Under the pieces are notes generated by a model that was not told the origin of the DNA, searched no databases, and saw only the letters and a list, made by a program, of their open reading frames with translations. From assembly GCF_020037015.1 (NCBI RefSeq), contig NZ_JAIQDE010000007.1:307886-359885 (forward strand): DNA of 52,000 nt. Reading direction: 5' to 3'. Shown piece after piece: positions 36,033 to 43,987 of this stretch. Both the position numbers and the translations under genes were made by a program. Position 1 is the stretch's first letter, and every line of letters begins with the position of its first letter. This DNA comes from Corallococcus sp. AS-1-6 (GTDB lineage Bacteria; Myxococcota; Myxococcia; Myxococcales; Myxococcaceae).

Positions 36033-36599
36033 ATGATCATCTGCCCGGTCTGCGACCACGTGCAGTCGGAAGGCGAAGAGTGCGAAGGCTGCGGCAAGCG
36101 CTTCCCCGGCCTCATGAACATCCCCGAGCCTGTCGTGGCCCCGCTGCCGGAGCTGGAGCTGACGCACCACGCGGGGGGCCGCGTGCCGGTGGACGCGCCC
36201 GTGCTGCCGGAGCTGGACCTGACGCGGCTGCGCTCGGGGCCGGACCTGCCGGCCATGTCCGTGCCGGACCTGGAGTTGACCCGCTCGGGCGCCACGGGCG
36301 ACGTGCCCGTCGCCCAGATGACGGACCTGGACACGGGCCGCGCGCAGGACGACGGCGTGCGCACCGCCGCCCCGGTGGGCGCGGTGACGTGCCGCTACTG
36401 CCGCCATGTGCAGGCGGAGGGGCTCCTGTGTGACGGCTGCGGCATGCGGCTGCCCCGGGTCCGGGTGGCGGCGCCCGCGGCGGCGAAGCGCGCAGGCGCG
36501 GACGACGGCGAGCGCGTGCCCTGTCCCTCCTGCCACGTGCCGGCCTGGCCGGGCCGCGCGTGCGTGGCGTGCGGCACGAAGGTGGAGGTGGAGGCATGA
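36033..36599 (+). CDS. triple zinc-ribbon protein with PELELT-type repeats
   Basis: 188 residues with three four-Cys zinc ribbons: Cys4/7/17/20, Cys120/123/133/136 and Cys164/167/177/180. Between the first two is a Pro/Asp/Glu/Leu-rich stretch in which the heptapeptide L-P-E-L-[ED]-L-T recurs (38-44, 58-64), then V-P-D-L-E-L-T (77-83) and a weaker MTDLDT (96-101). No enzyme domain or membrane segment is seen. A scaffold or adaptor is possible. The stop overlaps the start of the threonine synthase gene (ATGA), so the two are coupled. I know of no named family for this architecture. Confidence 0.7.
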   Translation: MIICPVCDHVQSEGEECEGCGKRFPGLMNIPEPVVAPLPELELTHHAGGRVPVDAPVLPELDLTRLRSGPDLPAMSVPDLELTRSGATGDVPVAQMTDLDTGRAQDDGVRTAAPVGAVTCRYCRHVQAEGLLCDGCGMRLPRVRVAAPAAAKRAGADDGERVPCPSCHVPAWPGRACVACGTKVEVEA

Positions 36600-37927
36600 C
36601 GGCCGCGGCGCTGAAGGCGGGCTACGCGTGCAGCGAGGGCTGCGGCTTCACCGCCTCGCTGTGGGACGTCGTCTACCGCTGCCCGCGCTGTGAAGGCCTG
36701 CTGGAGGTGGCCCACGACGAAGCCGCCCTGCGCGCCGTCCCCGCGGCGGAGTGGAAGCGCCGCTTCGAGTCCCGCTTCGGGACGTCCCGGCTGCCGGACG
36801 GCTCCGGCGTCTGGGGCAAGCGCGAGTGGGCGCTGCCCGAGCTGCCGGTGGAGGACATCGTCTCGCTGGGCGAGGGGCGGGTGCCGCTCAAGCCGCTGCC
36901 TCGCATGGCGGCGGAGCTGGGGCTGGGCTCGCTGATGTTGAAGGAGTGCGGCGTCTCTCCCACGGGCAGCTTCAAGGACTGGGGGATGACGGTCCTGGTG
37001 TCCGCGGTGAAGCACCTGCGCTCGCGCGGCACGCCCATCCGCGCGGTGGCGTGCGCGTCCACGGGCGACACGTCCGCGGCGCTGTCCGCCTACGCCGCCG
37101 CGGCGGGCATCCCGGCGGTGGTGTTCCTGCCGAAGGACAAGGTGTCGCTCGCGCAGTTGGTGCAGCCCATCGCCAACGGGGCGCGCGTGCTGTCGCTGGA
37201 CACGGACTTCGACGGCTGCATGAAGCTGGTGCAGGCGGTGACGGCGGACACGGGGCTGTACCTGGCGAACTCGATGAACTCGCTGCGCATCGAGGGCCAG
37301 AAGATGATCGCCATCGAGCTGTGCCAGGACCTGGGCTGGGAGCCGCCGGACTGGATCGTCATCCCGGGTGGCAACCTGGGCAACGCGAGCGCCCTGGGCC
37401 GGGGCCTGGACCTGCTCTTCAACCTGGGGCTGATCACCCGCCGGCCGCGCATCGCCGTGGCGCAGGCGCAGCGGGCCAACCCCCTGGCGCGAGCGTTCCG
37501 GGGCGGCTTCCAGGAGCTGGTGCCCATGCATGCGGGGGCGACGCTCGCGTCCGCCATCCAGATTGGCAACCCGGTGTCCTTCCGCCGCGCGGTGCGGATG
37601 CTGCGCGCGTTCGACGGCGTGGTGGAGGAGGCGACGGAGTCGGAGCTGGCGAACGCGGCGGCCCGGGCGGACCGCGAGGGCACCTTCGCCTGTCCGCAGA
37701 CGGGCGTCGCGCTGGCGGCGGTGGAGAAGCTGGTCGCTTCCGGCGTGATGGCCCGGGGCTCCAGCGTCGCGGTGGTGGCCACCGCGCATGGGTTGAAGTT
37801 CGCGGACTTCAAGGTCGGCTATCACCGCCAGACGCTGAAGGACGTGACGGCCGCGCACGCGAACCCGCCGCTGGAGCTGCCCGCGGACCTGTCCGCCGTG
37901 CGCGAGGCCCTGAAGGACCTGGGCTGA
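36596..37927 (+). CDS. thrC: threonine synthase
   Basis: 443 residues. An N-terminal Cys12/16/29/32 set looks like a small zinc-binding module, as seen in the archaeal/plant-like class. SPTGSFKDWG carries Lys127, the PLP Schiff-base Lys. CASTGDTSAALSAYAAAAGI is the substrate/cofactor loop, and VIPGGNLGNASALGRG binds the PLP phosphate. It converts O-phosphohomoserine to threonine in the cytosol. A related PLP beta-eliminase cannot be fully excluded. The start was fixed by the ATGA overlap with the zinc-ribbon gene. A hairpin over the stop codon separates it from the convergent MFS gene. Confidence 0.88.
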   Translation: MTAAALKAGYACSEGCGFTASLWDVVYRCPRCEGLLEVAHDEAALRAVPAAEWKRRFESRFGTSRLPDGSGVWGKREWALPELPVEDIVSLGEGRVPLKPLPRMAAELGLGSLMLKECGVSPTGSFKDWGMTVLVSAVKHLRSRGTPIRAVACASTGDTSAALSAYAAAAGIPAVVFLPKDKVSLAQLVQPIANGARVLSLDTDFDGCMKLVQAVTADTGLYLANSMNSLRIEGQKMIAIELCQDLGWEPPDWIVIPGGNLGNASALGRGLDLLFNLGLITRRPRIAVAQAQRANPLARAFRGGFQELVPMHAGATLASAIQIGNPVSFRRAVRMLRAFDGVVEEATESELANAAARADREGTFACPQTGVALAAVEKLVASGVMARGSSVAVVATAHGLKFADFKVGYHRQTLKDVTAAHANPPLELPADLSAVREALKDLG

Positions 37928-37937
37928 GCGTCAGCCC
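37921..37937. terminator. hairpin made of two convergent stop codons
   Basis: GGGCTGA-GCG-TCAGCCC: the thrC TGA and the reverse-strand TCA of the MFS gene are part of the two perfect seven-base arms. It is compact enough to end both transcripts, but there is no U-run. Confidence 0.45.
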
Positions 37938-39301
37938 GTGAGCCCGGGATGGGGCTCCAGCGGCGCGTCGGGCAGGGCCTGCTCGACGCGGCGGACGCTG
38001 GGAAGGAGCGCGCAGGCGGCCGCCAGCAGCACCGTGGCGGTGCCCAGCAGCAGGAAGAGCAACGCGATGCCCCGGCCGGGACCCGCGCCGCCCACCCACG
38101 GGCCCAGCGCGGAGGCCCACGGCCCTCCCACGGCCATCCGCGGCTCGAAGACGTGATCCGCCAGCGGTCCGGAGAGCAGGTAGGCGACGGGGATGGACGC
38201 GCCGGACAGCGCGGAGTGCACGGCGAAGACGCGGCCCTGGAGCGCCATGGGGACCTTGCGCTGCCACAGGGTCTGGTCGCAGCTCATGATGACGGGGACG
38301 GTGAGGAGGACGCCGAACGCGCCCGCGCCCACCACCCACGGGGACGCGTGGGTCGCGCCCAGGCCCATGAACAGCCCCTGGAGCCACACGAAGCCGAGCA
38401 CGCTCCAGACGCGCTGGCGCGAACCGCCCCAGGCGAGCAGCAGCAGGCTGCCGGCGAGCATGCCCACGCCACCCGCGGTCATCACCGCGCCCAGCGTGCG
38501 CACGTCCGCGAACGACAGGACCAGCGGGGTGACGAGCACCTGGAGGATGCCCAGGTTGAAGCCCATCAGCGTGAGGAGGACCTGGAGGCCGAGCAGGCCC
38601 GGCCGCTCGCGGATGTAACGCCAGCCCACCCCCGCGTCCTGGAGCGCGCGGCCTCCCAGGGACACCTGGGCGGGGGCCGTTTCGTTTGAAGGCGTGGCGG
38701 GCATTCGCACCGCCTGGAGCACCGCCAGCGAGATGAACGCCGTGGCGAGGTCGATGCTCAGCAGGCCCGTGACGCCGATGACGGGCAGCAGGACGCCGGA
38801 CAGGAGGGGCGCGGCGATGCGGGCCATGGCCACGCCCAACTGCATCAGGCCGTTGGCGCGCGGGAGCTGCTCCGGGGCCACCATCACCGTCGTGGCCTTG
38901 GGGAACGCGGGCAGTTGGATGCTGTTGAACGCCGCGCCTCCCGCGACGAGCAGGAGGATGGCGCCCACGCTCAAGCGGTCCAGGGCGATGAGCAGCGCGA
39001 TGAGCGCCGTGCAGACGGCGCCGCCCGCATGGCCCAGCATCATCACCTTGCGCAGGTCCTTCCGGTCCACCACGCCGCCCAGCAGCGGCGCCACCAGCAC
39101 GCCCGGCGCGAAGCTGGCCAGGGCGATGAGCGCGTAGAGCGACGTGGATTGCGTGTGCTCGTACATCCACACGCCCAGCCCGAAGCCGTTCAGGTGCGAG
39201 CCCATGGCCGACACCGTCTGGCCCGACCACAGCAGCACGAACCGGGAGAAGGGCCGCGGCCCGAGGTCGTCGTCGATGCCGTGGCCCGGTGGGGTGCGCA
39301 T
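37931..39301 (-). CDS. MFS transporter
   Basis: About 456 residues from ATG 39301; ATG 39337 adds 12 residues and neither has a strong ribosome site. Around 12 hydrophobic helices are visible. The loop between helices 2 and 3 has GGVVDRKDLRKVMML, a variant of the GxxxDRxGRR motif of the major facilitator superfamily. The pattern ALYALIALASFAPGVLVAPLLGG and the length resemble the MFS_3 / enterobactin-exporter-like branch, so efflux of a small molecule is likely. The substrate is unknown. It lies downstream of ribBA on the same strand with about 80 bases between them. Confidence 0.85.
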   Translation of the reverse strand: MRTPPGHGIDDDLGPRPFSRFVLLWSGQTVSAMGSHLNGFGLGVWMYEHTQSTSLYALIALASFAPGVLVAPLLGGVVDRKDLRKVMMLGHAGGAVCTALIALLIALDRLSVGAILLLVAGGAAFNSIQLPAFPKATTVMVAPEQLPRANGLMQLGVAMARIAAPLLSGVLLPVIGVTGLLSIDLATAFISLAVLQAVRMPATPSNETAPAQVSLGGRALQDAGVGWRYIRERPGLLGLQVLLTLMGFNLGILQVLVTPLVLSFADVRTLGAVMTAGGVGMLAGSLLLLAWGGSRQRVWSVLGFVWLQGLFMGLGATHASPWVVGAGAFGVLLTVPVIMSCDQTLWQRKVPMALQGRVFAVHSALSGASIPVAYLLSGPLADHVFEPRMAVGGPWASALGPWVGGAGPGRGIALLFLLLGTATVLLAAACALLPSVRRVEQALPDAPLEPHPGLTG

Positions 39302-39379
39302 GCCCTGGTCTCGCTGGAATGGGGTGAACCCTCCCATTCCGGTCTGACACCGGGCGCCCGGTGGACCTCCCGGGTCCCG

Positions 39380-40507
39380 CTACTCCACGTCGAGCGGCAG
39401 GCGCGACTCGATGGTGAGCCCGAAGCCGGAGAGGCCCCGGTAGGTCATGTCCGTGTTGGACATCACGCGCATGGCGCTCACGCCCAGGTCGGTGAGGATC
39501 TGGCAGCCCATGCCCACGTCGCGCGACTCGTTGGCCGCGCGGCTGACGGACGCGTTGCTGCCGTCGCCCGCGCGCTTGTGGTGGATGCCGAAGTCGTTGC
39601 CGTGCATGCCGGGCAGGTAGACGATGACGCCCGTGCCCTCGCGCGCCACGGTCTCCATCGCGCGGTCCAACAGCAGGTTGCACTTGCAGTCCGGTGACCC
39701 GAACACGTCACCCATGGCGCAGGCGCCGTGCAGGCGGACCAGCGGGGCGGGCTGGGCCTTGGACGGGTCGCCCTTCACCAGGACGAGCGACTTCGCGCCG
39801 TCGGGCGTCCACGTGTAGGTGAAGGCGGTGAACTCACCGTGGCGGGTGCGCACGACGCCCTGGCCGGGCTCGCGGCGCACCAGGCGGTCCTTGCGGCTGC
39901 GGTACTCGATGAGGTCCGCGATGGTGATGAGCTTGAGGTCGTGCTCGCGCGCGAACTGCTTCAGGTCCGGCATGCGCTGCATGGTGCCGTCGTCCTTCAC
40001 CAGCTCGCAGAGGATGCCGGACGGCTGCAGGCCGGCGAGCCGCGCCAGGTCCACGGCCGCCTCGGTGTGGCCCGCGCGGCGCAGCACGCCGCCCTCGCGG
40101 TAGCGCAGCGGGAAGATGTGGCCGGGGCGCAGGAAGTCGTCCGCGGTGGTGTTCGGGTCCGCGAGCGCGCGGATGGTCTTCGTGCGGTCGCTGGCGGAGA
40201 CGCCGGTGGTGGTGCCGTGGCGGAAGTCCACGGAGACGGTGAAGGCGGTGCGGTGGGATTCGGTGTTCTCCGCCACCATCTGGGGCAGGCGCAGGGCGTC
40301 CAGCCGCTCGGCGAGCATGGGCTGGCAGATGATGCCGCTGGTGTGGCGGACCATGAAGGCCAGCATCTCGGGGGTGGCGAGCTCGGCGGCCATGATGAGG
40401 TCGCCTTCGTTCTCGCGGTCCTCGTCGTCGGCGACGATGACGCACTTGCCGGCCTGGATGTCGCGGATGGCCTCCTCGATGGTGTTCAACTCGGAGTCTC
40501 GGCTCAT
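39380..40507 (-). CDS. ribBA: RibBA: DHBP synthase with atypical GTP cyclohydrolase II domain
   Basis: 375 residues from ATG 40507; ATGs at 40522 and 40546 are alternatives. RibB (residues ~5-205) is intact: DDEDRENEGDLIMAAE, HTSGIICQP and RAGHTEAAVDLARLAG. It makes dihydroxybutanone phosphate from ribulose 5-phosphate for riboflavin. The C-terminal half keeps the zinc Cys set (Cys263/274/276 in HGACAMGDVFGSPDCKC) but has YLPGMHGNDFGI where GTP cyclohydrolase II normally has a YxRQEGRGIGL-type segment with the catalytic Arg, and SNTDMTYRGL in place of TNNPxKxxGL. The second activity may be lost or changed. No FMN riboswitch is seen upstream. Confidence 0.85.
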   Translation of the reverse strand: MSRDSELNTIEEAIRDIQAGKCVIVADDEDRENEGDLIMAAELATPEMLAFMVRHTSGIICQPMLAERLDALRLPQMVAENTESHRTAFTVSVDFRHGTTTGVSASDRTKTIRALADPNTTADDFLRPGHIFPLRYREGGVLRRAGHTEAAVDLARLAGLQPSGILCELVKDDGTMQRMPDLKQFAREHDLKLITIADLIEYRSRKDRLVRREPGQGVVRTRHGEFTAFTYTWTPDGAKSLVLVKGDPSKAQPAPLVRLHGACAMGDVFGSPDCKCNLLLDRAMETVAREGTGVIVYLPGMHGNDFGIHHKRAGDGSNASVSRAANESRDVGMGCQILTDLGVSAMRVMSNTDMTYRGLSGFGLTIESRLPLDVE

Positions 40508-40721
40508 GTCGGGGGAACTCATCCTGCTGACGACGTGGAGAGGCATGGTGCGCGGCATGTAACGCGAGGGGGGTGGGGTGGCAAGCCATGCCCGGGAAGC
40601 GAGCGTGCGTCCGTTCAATGGCTGGGATGAGCCCAGCCTGTGACTGCGCGTCCGTGTAGGTGGGACCTGTCTTGCCTCCGACTCGACGGGCTGGGGCACG
40701 TGATGTAGGGTGCCCGGCTCC

Positions 40722-41060
40722 GTGAGCGCAGACATCCAGGACAAGCGGGCCCGGTTCGACCAGTTGCAGGAGAGCCTGTCGACCCGGCAGAGCACCACCC
40801 ACTTCACCCACGCGGGTGTGTCCCTCATCGCCTTCATGTTGATTTCAGGGGCGGCGGGGAAGCTGTTCTACGACTCGCTGCGCACGCCGCTGCTGGCCTG
40901 GGGCGCCACGCTCCTGGCGCTGGGGCTCCTGGTGTACGCCTTCCTCAGCTACCGCAAGGGCCGCGCGGTGCTGACGGAGGAGCTGAAGCAGTACGAGGCG
41001 CTGCTCGCGCTGCGCCGCGAGCTGCACCTGGACAACCCCGCCGCGCTCCTCCCCCGGTGA
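40722..41060 (+). CDS. small two-helix membrane protein
   Basis: 112 residues from GTG 40722; GTG 40710 is an alternative. The N-terminus is polar and helical (DKRARFDQLQESLSTRQ). Two transmembrane segments follow (VSLIAFMLISGAAGKLFY and LLAWGATLLALGLLVYAFL), then a coiled-coil-like C-terminus (LTEELKQYEALLALRREL). No named family. Its stop overlaps the start of tmk (GTGA, 41057-41060), so it is co-expressed with thymidylate kinase, though a shared function is not obvious. Confidence 0.7.
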   Translation: MSADIQDKRARFDQLQESLSTRQSTTHFTHAGVSLIAFMLISGAAGKLFYDSLRTPLLAWGATLLALGLLVYAFLSYRKGRAVLTEELKQYEALLALRRELHLDNPAALLPR

Positions 41061-41713
41061 GGGCCGCGAGGAAGGCCGCCCTGGCGGGGCGGTTCATCGT
41101 GCTGGAGGGCCTGGACGGCGCGGGCACCACCACGCAGACGGAGCGGCTGGCGTCCGCGCTGAGGGCGGACGGGCACGCGGTGGTGACGACGCGCGAGCCG
41201 TCCGACGGTCCGGTGGGGACCATGCTGCGCCAGGCGCTCACGGGCCGCCTGGGCCTGCCGCATGGCCGCGGGCCGCTGGCGCCGGAGACGCTGGCGCTGC
41301 TGTTCGCGGCGGACCGGACGGACCACCTGCACGCGAAGGTGTTGCCGGCGCTGGAGGAGGGCAAGGTGGTGCTGTGCGACCGCTACGTGCTGTCCTCGCT
41401 GGCGTACCAGGGCGCGAGCCTGCCCATGGCGTGGGTGGACACGGTGAACGCGCACGCGGTGTCGCCGGACCTGACGCTGTTCGTGGGCGTGGACCCGAAG
41501 GTCGCGGCGAAGCGCCGGGCCGTGCGCGGAGGCCCCGCGGAGCTGTTCGAAGCGGACGAGGCCCAGCGGCGGATCGCGAAGCAGTACCTCAAGGCCATCA
41601 CGCTGCGAGCGAAGCGCGAGCGCATCGTGCACGTCGACGGGGAGCTGTCCGTGGAGGCCGTGACGGACGCGTGCCTCGAGGAAGTGCGGCGGTTGCTCGC
41701 GCGCAAGCGCTGA
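41057..41713 (+). CDS. tmk: thymidylate kinase, P-loop Lys replaced
   Basis: 218 residues from GTG 41057. The order of motifs is that of dTMP kinase: LEGLDGAGTTTQ (P-loop, 16-27), TTREPSDGPVG, LALLFAADRTDHL, VVLCDRYVLSSLAYQGA (DR[YH] motif) and a LID-like RGGPAELFEADEAQRRIA. It phosphorylates dTMP to dTDP. At position 24, where the P-loop normally has Lys (GxGKST), this protein has Thr. Other basic residues may compensate, and some bacterial Tmk proteins may share this variant. It ends inside a hairpin shared with the convergent amidinotransferase gene. Confidence 0.88.
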   Translation: MRAARKAALAGRFIVLEGLDGAGTTTQTERLASALRADGHAVVTTREPSDGPVGTMLRQALTGRLGLPHGRGPLAPETLALLFAADRTDHLHAKVLPALEEGKVVLCDRYVLSSLAYQGASLPMAWVDTVNAHAVSPDLTLFVGVDPKVAAKRRAVRGGPAELFEADEAQRRIAKQYLKAITLRAKRERIVHVDGELSVEAVTDACLEEVRRLLARKR

Positions 41714-41750
41714 GGCGGCCCTGGTGCCGCGCGCCAGCGCGGGGCCTCAG
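41710..41750. terminator. inverted repeat spanning convergent tmk / amidinotransferase stops
   Basis: CTGAGGC (41710-41716) pairs with GCCTCAG (41744-41750), and inside it CTGG (41721-41724) pairs with CCAG (41734-41737). Both stop codons lie in the outer arms. It may terminate transcription in both directions. Confidence 0.4.
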
Positions 41751-42829
41751 AAGTAGGACTGGAGGACGCCACGCCGCCGCACGTCCGCCGTGGCGCAGTG
41801 GAACGAGCCGCCGAACGAGTTGAAGTTCCGGAAGTCGCAGAGCAGGGGCTTGAACCCCCACTTCTTGAAGCAGGCGATCATCGGCTCGTCGCTGCGCTCC
41901 ACGATGACGCGCTCCTCGTCGAGCATGAGGACGTTCATGTTGATCCACTTGCTCGTCATGTAGAGCGTGTGGTCGGACGGGATGCTGGGGCGGGGGGCCT
42001 TGAACACGTCCCAGCCCTTGAAGAGGTCCGGCACCTTCGGGACCCGCTCCGGGTTGATGAGCAGCTTGCCCGGCGCCAGCGGGACGAGCGTCGCGTCGAT
42101 GTGCATGGGATGCGGGTCATCGAACTCGAAGACGTGGATGCGGTACTCGGGGCCCAGGTGGCGGCGCAGCCACTCGATGCCGAACGCGTTCGTGACGTTG
42201 CTCTGCTGCGCGAAGATGTCCCGGCCACAGCGGATGAAGTCCGCGGCGTCGAAGGTGGGCTCGAACTCCGTGATGACGTAGCGGGTGGGGCCTCCCTCCG
42301 GGCCCTCCGTCCAATCGTAGTCATACAGCTCGTCGCGCAGCTCCGGCTTGGGGCCCGAGCTCCAGCGCGCGCCGCCGCGGAAGTATTCCTTCAGGAGCGG
42401 GCGGTAGGCGGACGTCTCCGCGTAGCGCGAGCGCCAGGCCATGGGGGATTCAATGATTTCATTGCCCACCACCAGGAGCACGTCCCGGGGCATGGCGGCG
42501 TACAGCCCGGTGCTCGTCCAACCCGGCGCCCCGAAAGGCTTGCGTTGGTCGATGGGCTCCGGGCGGCGCACCTTCACGCCCTCGGCCTCCAGCAGATGGA
42601 CCAACTGCTCCAGCTCCTGCTTCGCCGCGGCGATCCGCTCGGGCGGAAAGGGCTTGCCGGCCTGCTTCTGGAAGAACTCGAGCTGGTCGCTGGGAAGGGT
42701 TGCCTTCAACGCGATGTGGGAGGGTGGGACGTGCGCGCCGTCCACGACCCCCACGATGACCTCCTCGAGCGGATCCCATTCATTGAAGGAATTGACCGGG
42801 CAGGGGTTCACTGGCGCGGAAGCAGTCAT
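41747..42829 (-). CDS. glycine amidinotransferase (AGAT-like)
   Basis: 360 residues from ATG 42829; a GTG at 42841 is possible. The sequence follows animal L-arginine:glycine amidinotransferase closely: EPTFDAADFIRCGRDIFAQ (Asp194), HPMHIDATLVPL (His243), SKWINMNVLMLDEERVIVE and GGSFHCATADVRRRGVLQSY (Cys345). These match the Asp/His/Cys triad of human AGAT (254/303/407, from memory) with almost identical spacing. The enzyme moves the amidino group of arginine to an amine, giving guanidinoacetate or another guanidino compound. Next to biosynthetic genes it probably makes a building block, though a role in metabolism or osmoprotection is possible. Confidence 0.88.
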   Translation of the reverse strand: MTASAPVNPCPVNSFNEWDPLEEVIVGVVDGAHVPPSHIALKATLPSDQLEFFQKQAGKPFPPERIAAAKQELEQLVHLLEAEGVKVRRPEPIDQRKPFGAPGWTSTGLYAAMPRDVLLVVGNEIIESPMAWRSRYAETSAYRPLLKEYFRGGARWSSGPKPELRDELYDYDWTEGPEGGPTRYVITEFEPTFDAADFIRCGRDIFAQQSNVTNAFGIEWLRRHLGPEYRIHVFEFDDPHPMHIDATLVPLAPGKLLINPERVPKVPDLFKGWDVFKAPRPSIPSDHTLYMTSKWINMNVLMLDEERVIVERSDEPMIACFKKWGFKPLLCDFRNFNSFGGSFHCATADVRRRGVLQSYF

Positions 42830-42886
42830 GATGGGCGGCACCTGAGGAAGAAGCGAACCTCACTTTATCCATCGGTTTCTCGCTTG

Positions 42887-43903
42887 TCATGTCTGACATG
42901 TCTGCCCCTGGGATGGGCTCGGGAGGCCCAGGTCCTTTTCATAGACATCGATGAGGCGCACGGGGTGCATCCCCACGCGCTCGTAGAGCTGGAGCGCTCC
43001 GCTCCTGCCGTCCGAGTCGACGCCCAGCAGCACCTTGTGGCGCCCCCTGCGATGAAGCTCGCCAAAGGCACGCAGGAGCAGGGATTGGGCCAGCCCCCGC
43101 CGTCGCCAGCGGGGATGTACGCCCAACACTCGCACCCACCCCTCGCTTTCAGAGAACTCCCGGGCCCGGGCGAAGCCGACGAGCTCTCCTTCCGCCTCGG
43201 CGACGAACCAGAGGGTCGGATCGAAGCGCTCCGAGCGCAGCTCCGCCGACCACTGTTCGTAGGGCTCGGGCGTGTGTCGCCAGTGGTCGGCGAACGAAAG
43301 CTCGTGCAGCGCGTGCAGGGCCGCCGCCTCCCGGTCCGGCCGGAAGACGCGCAGCACCACGCCCGGTGGCGGTTCCCGCGTCGGTGGTGGGGCCTTCCAT
43401 TCCACCCGCATCCGAAAGAACCGCCGGACGAAGACATAGCCCCGGGACTCCAGCAGCCGGGCCTCCTGCTCGTTCCTGCCATTGAAGATGTGCGCCAGCA
43501 GCACCGGCTCGCCGGGGGGCGAGCGGGGGAGCAGCTCCCGGGCATGCTGCCCGATGCGATCCACCAGCCATGCCTCCACGCCCTGGTGCCGGTGCGCGGG
43601 GTGGACCGTGCTCGTGCACTCGAACCAATGCGGCTTGCGGGGGTTCAGCTTGGCGTAGCCGACGAGGGTTCCCGCGGGATTGAAGACGAGCCACGCGTCG
43701 CGCGTGGGATCCAGCTCGCTCCACTCCTCCACCATGTCGTCGCGCGAGTAGTCCACCTCCCCGAACTGGTCGAGGTGATCCTCGGCCACGAGCGCGTGGG
43801 CGCGGTCGAGGTCGTCCGCCGTGGCCGTACGCGCCGTCCACCCCTCCGGCAGCGGGCTGCCGCCCGGGGATGCGCGCTGGACCAGAGGGGGGACGGGGCT
43901 CAC
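42887..43903 (-). CDS. tandem GNAT acetyltransferase
   Basis: 338 residues from GTG 43903. There are two GNAT modules. The first (~20-165) has LVGYAKLNPR, STVHPAHRHQGVEAWLV and ends with RLLESRGYVFV. The second (~180-330) has GELVGFARAR, VLGVHPRWRRRGLAQSLL (the acetyl-CoA R-x-x-G-x-A motif) and ALQLYERVGMHP. The first module's Q-x-x-x-[GA] is less canonical, so only the second may be catalytic, as in mycothiol synthase-type tandem GNATs. The acyl acceptor is unknown. It is divergent from the radical SAM gene and follows it in the biosynthetic region. Confidence 0.82.
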   Translation of the reverse strand: MSPVPPLVQRASPGGSPLPEGWTARTATADDLDRAHALVAEDHLDQFGEVDYSRDDMVEEWSELDPTRDAWLVFNPAGTLVGYAKLNPRKPHWFECTSTVHPAHRHQGVEAWLVDRIGQHARELLPRSPPGEPVLLAHIFNGRNEQEARLLESRGYVFVRRFFRMRVEWKAPPPTREPPPGVVLRVFRPDREAAALHALHELSFADHWRHTPEPYEQWSAELRSERFDPTLWFVAEAEGELVGFARAREFSESEGWVRVLGVHPRWRRRGLAQSLLLRAFGELHRRGRHKVLLGVDSDGRSGALQLYERVGMHPVRLIDVYEKDLGLPSPSQGQTCQT

Positions 43904-43945
43904 GGGGACTCCTTGGAATGCGGCTGGTAAGTCTAATCAAACATG

Positions 43946-43981
43946 GATAGCGTTGATAGTAAGCCTAGCGAAGCTAGTGAG
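43946..43981 (+). repeat. two imperfect 18-base tandem repeats before the radical SAM gene
   Basis: Units 43946-43963 and 43964-43981 share TAGCG and TAGT boxes at the same spacing and agree at 13 of 18 positions. They sit in an AT-richer patch between the divergent GNAT and radical SAM genes, just before the ribosome site. They could be a regulator site. If translation began at ATG 43943 they would encode a Ser/Asp/Glu-rich leader instead. Confidence 0.4.
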
Positions 43982-43987
43982 GAATCC

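Noticed and set aside
40547..40721. FMN riboswitch upstream of ribBA
   Set aside because: I looked on the minus strand for the conserved AGGGCGGGGUGAAA...CCGGCGGU pattern and did not find it.
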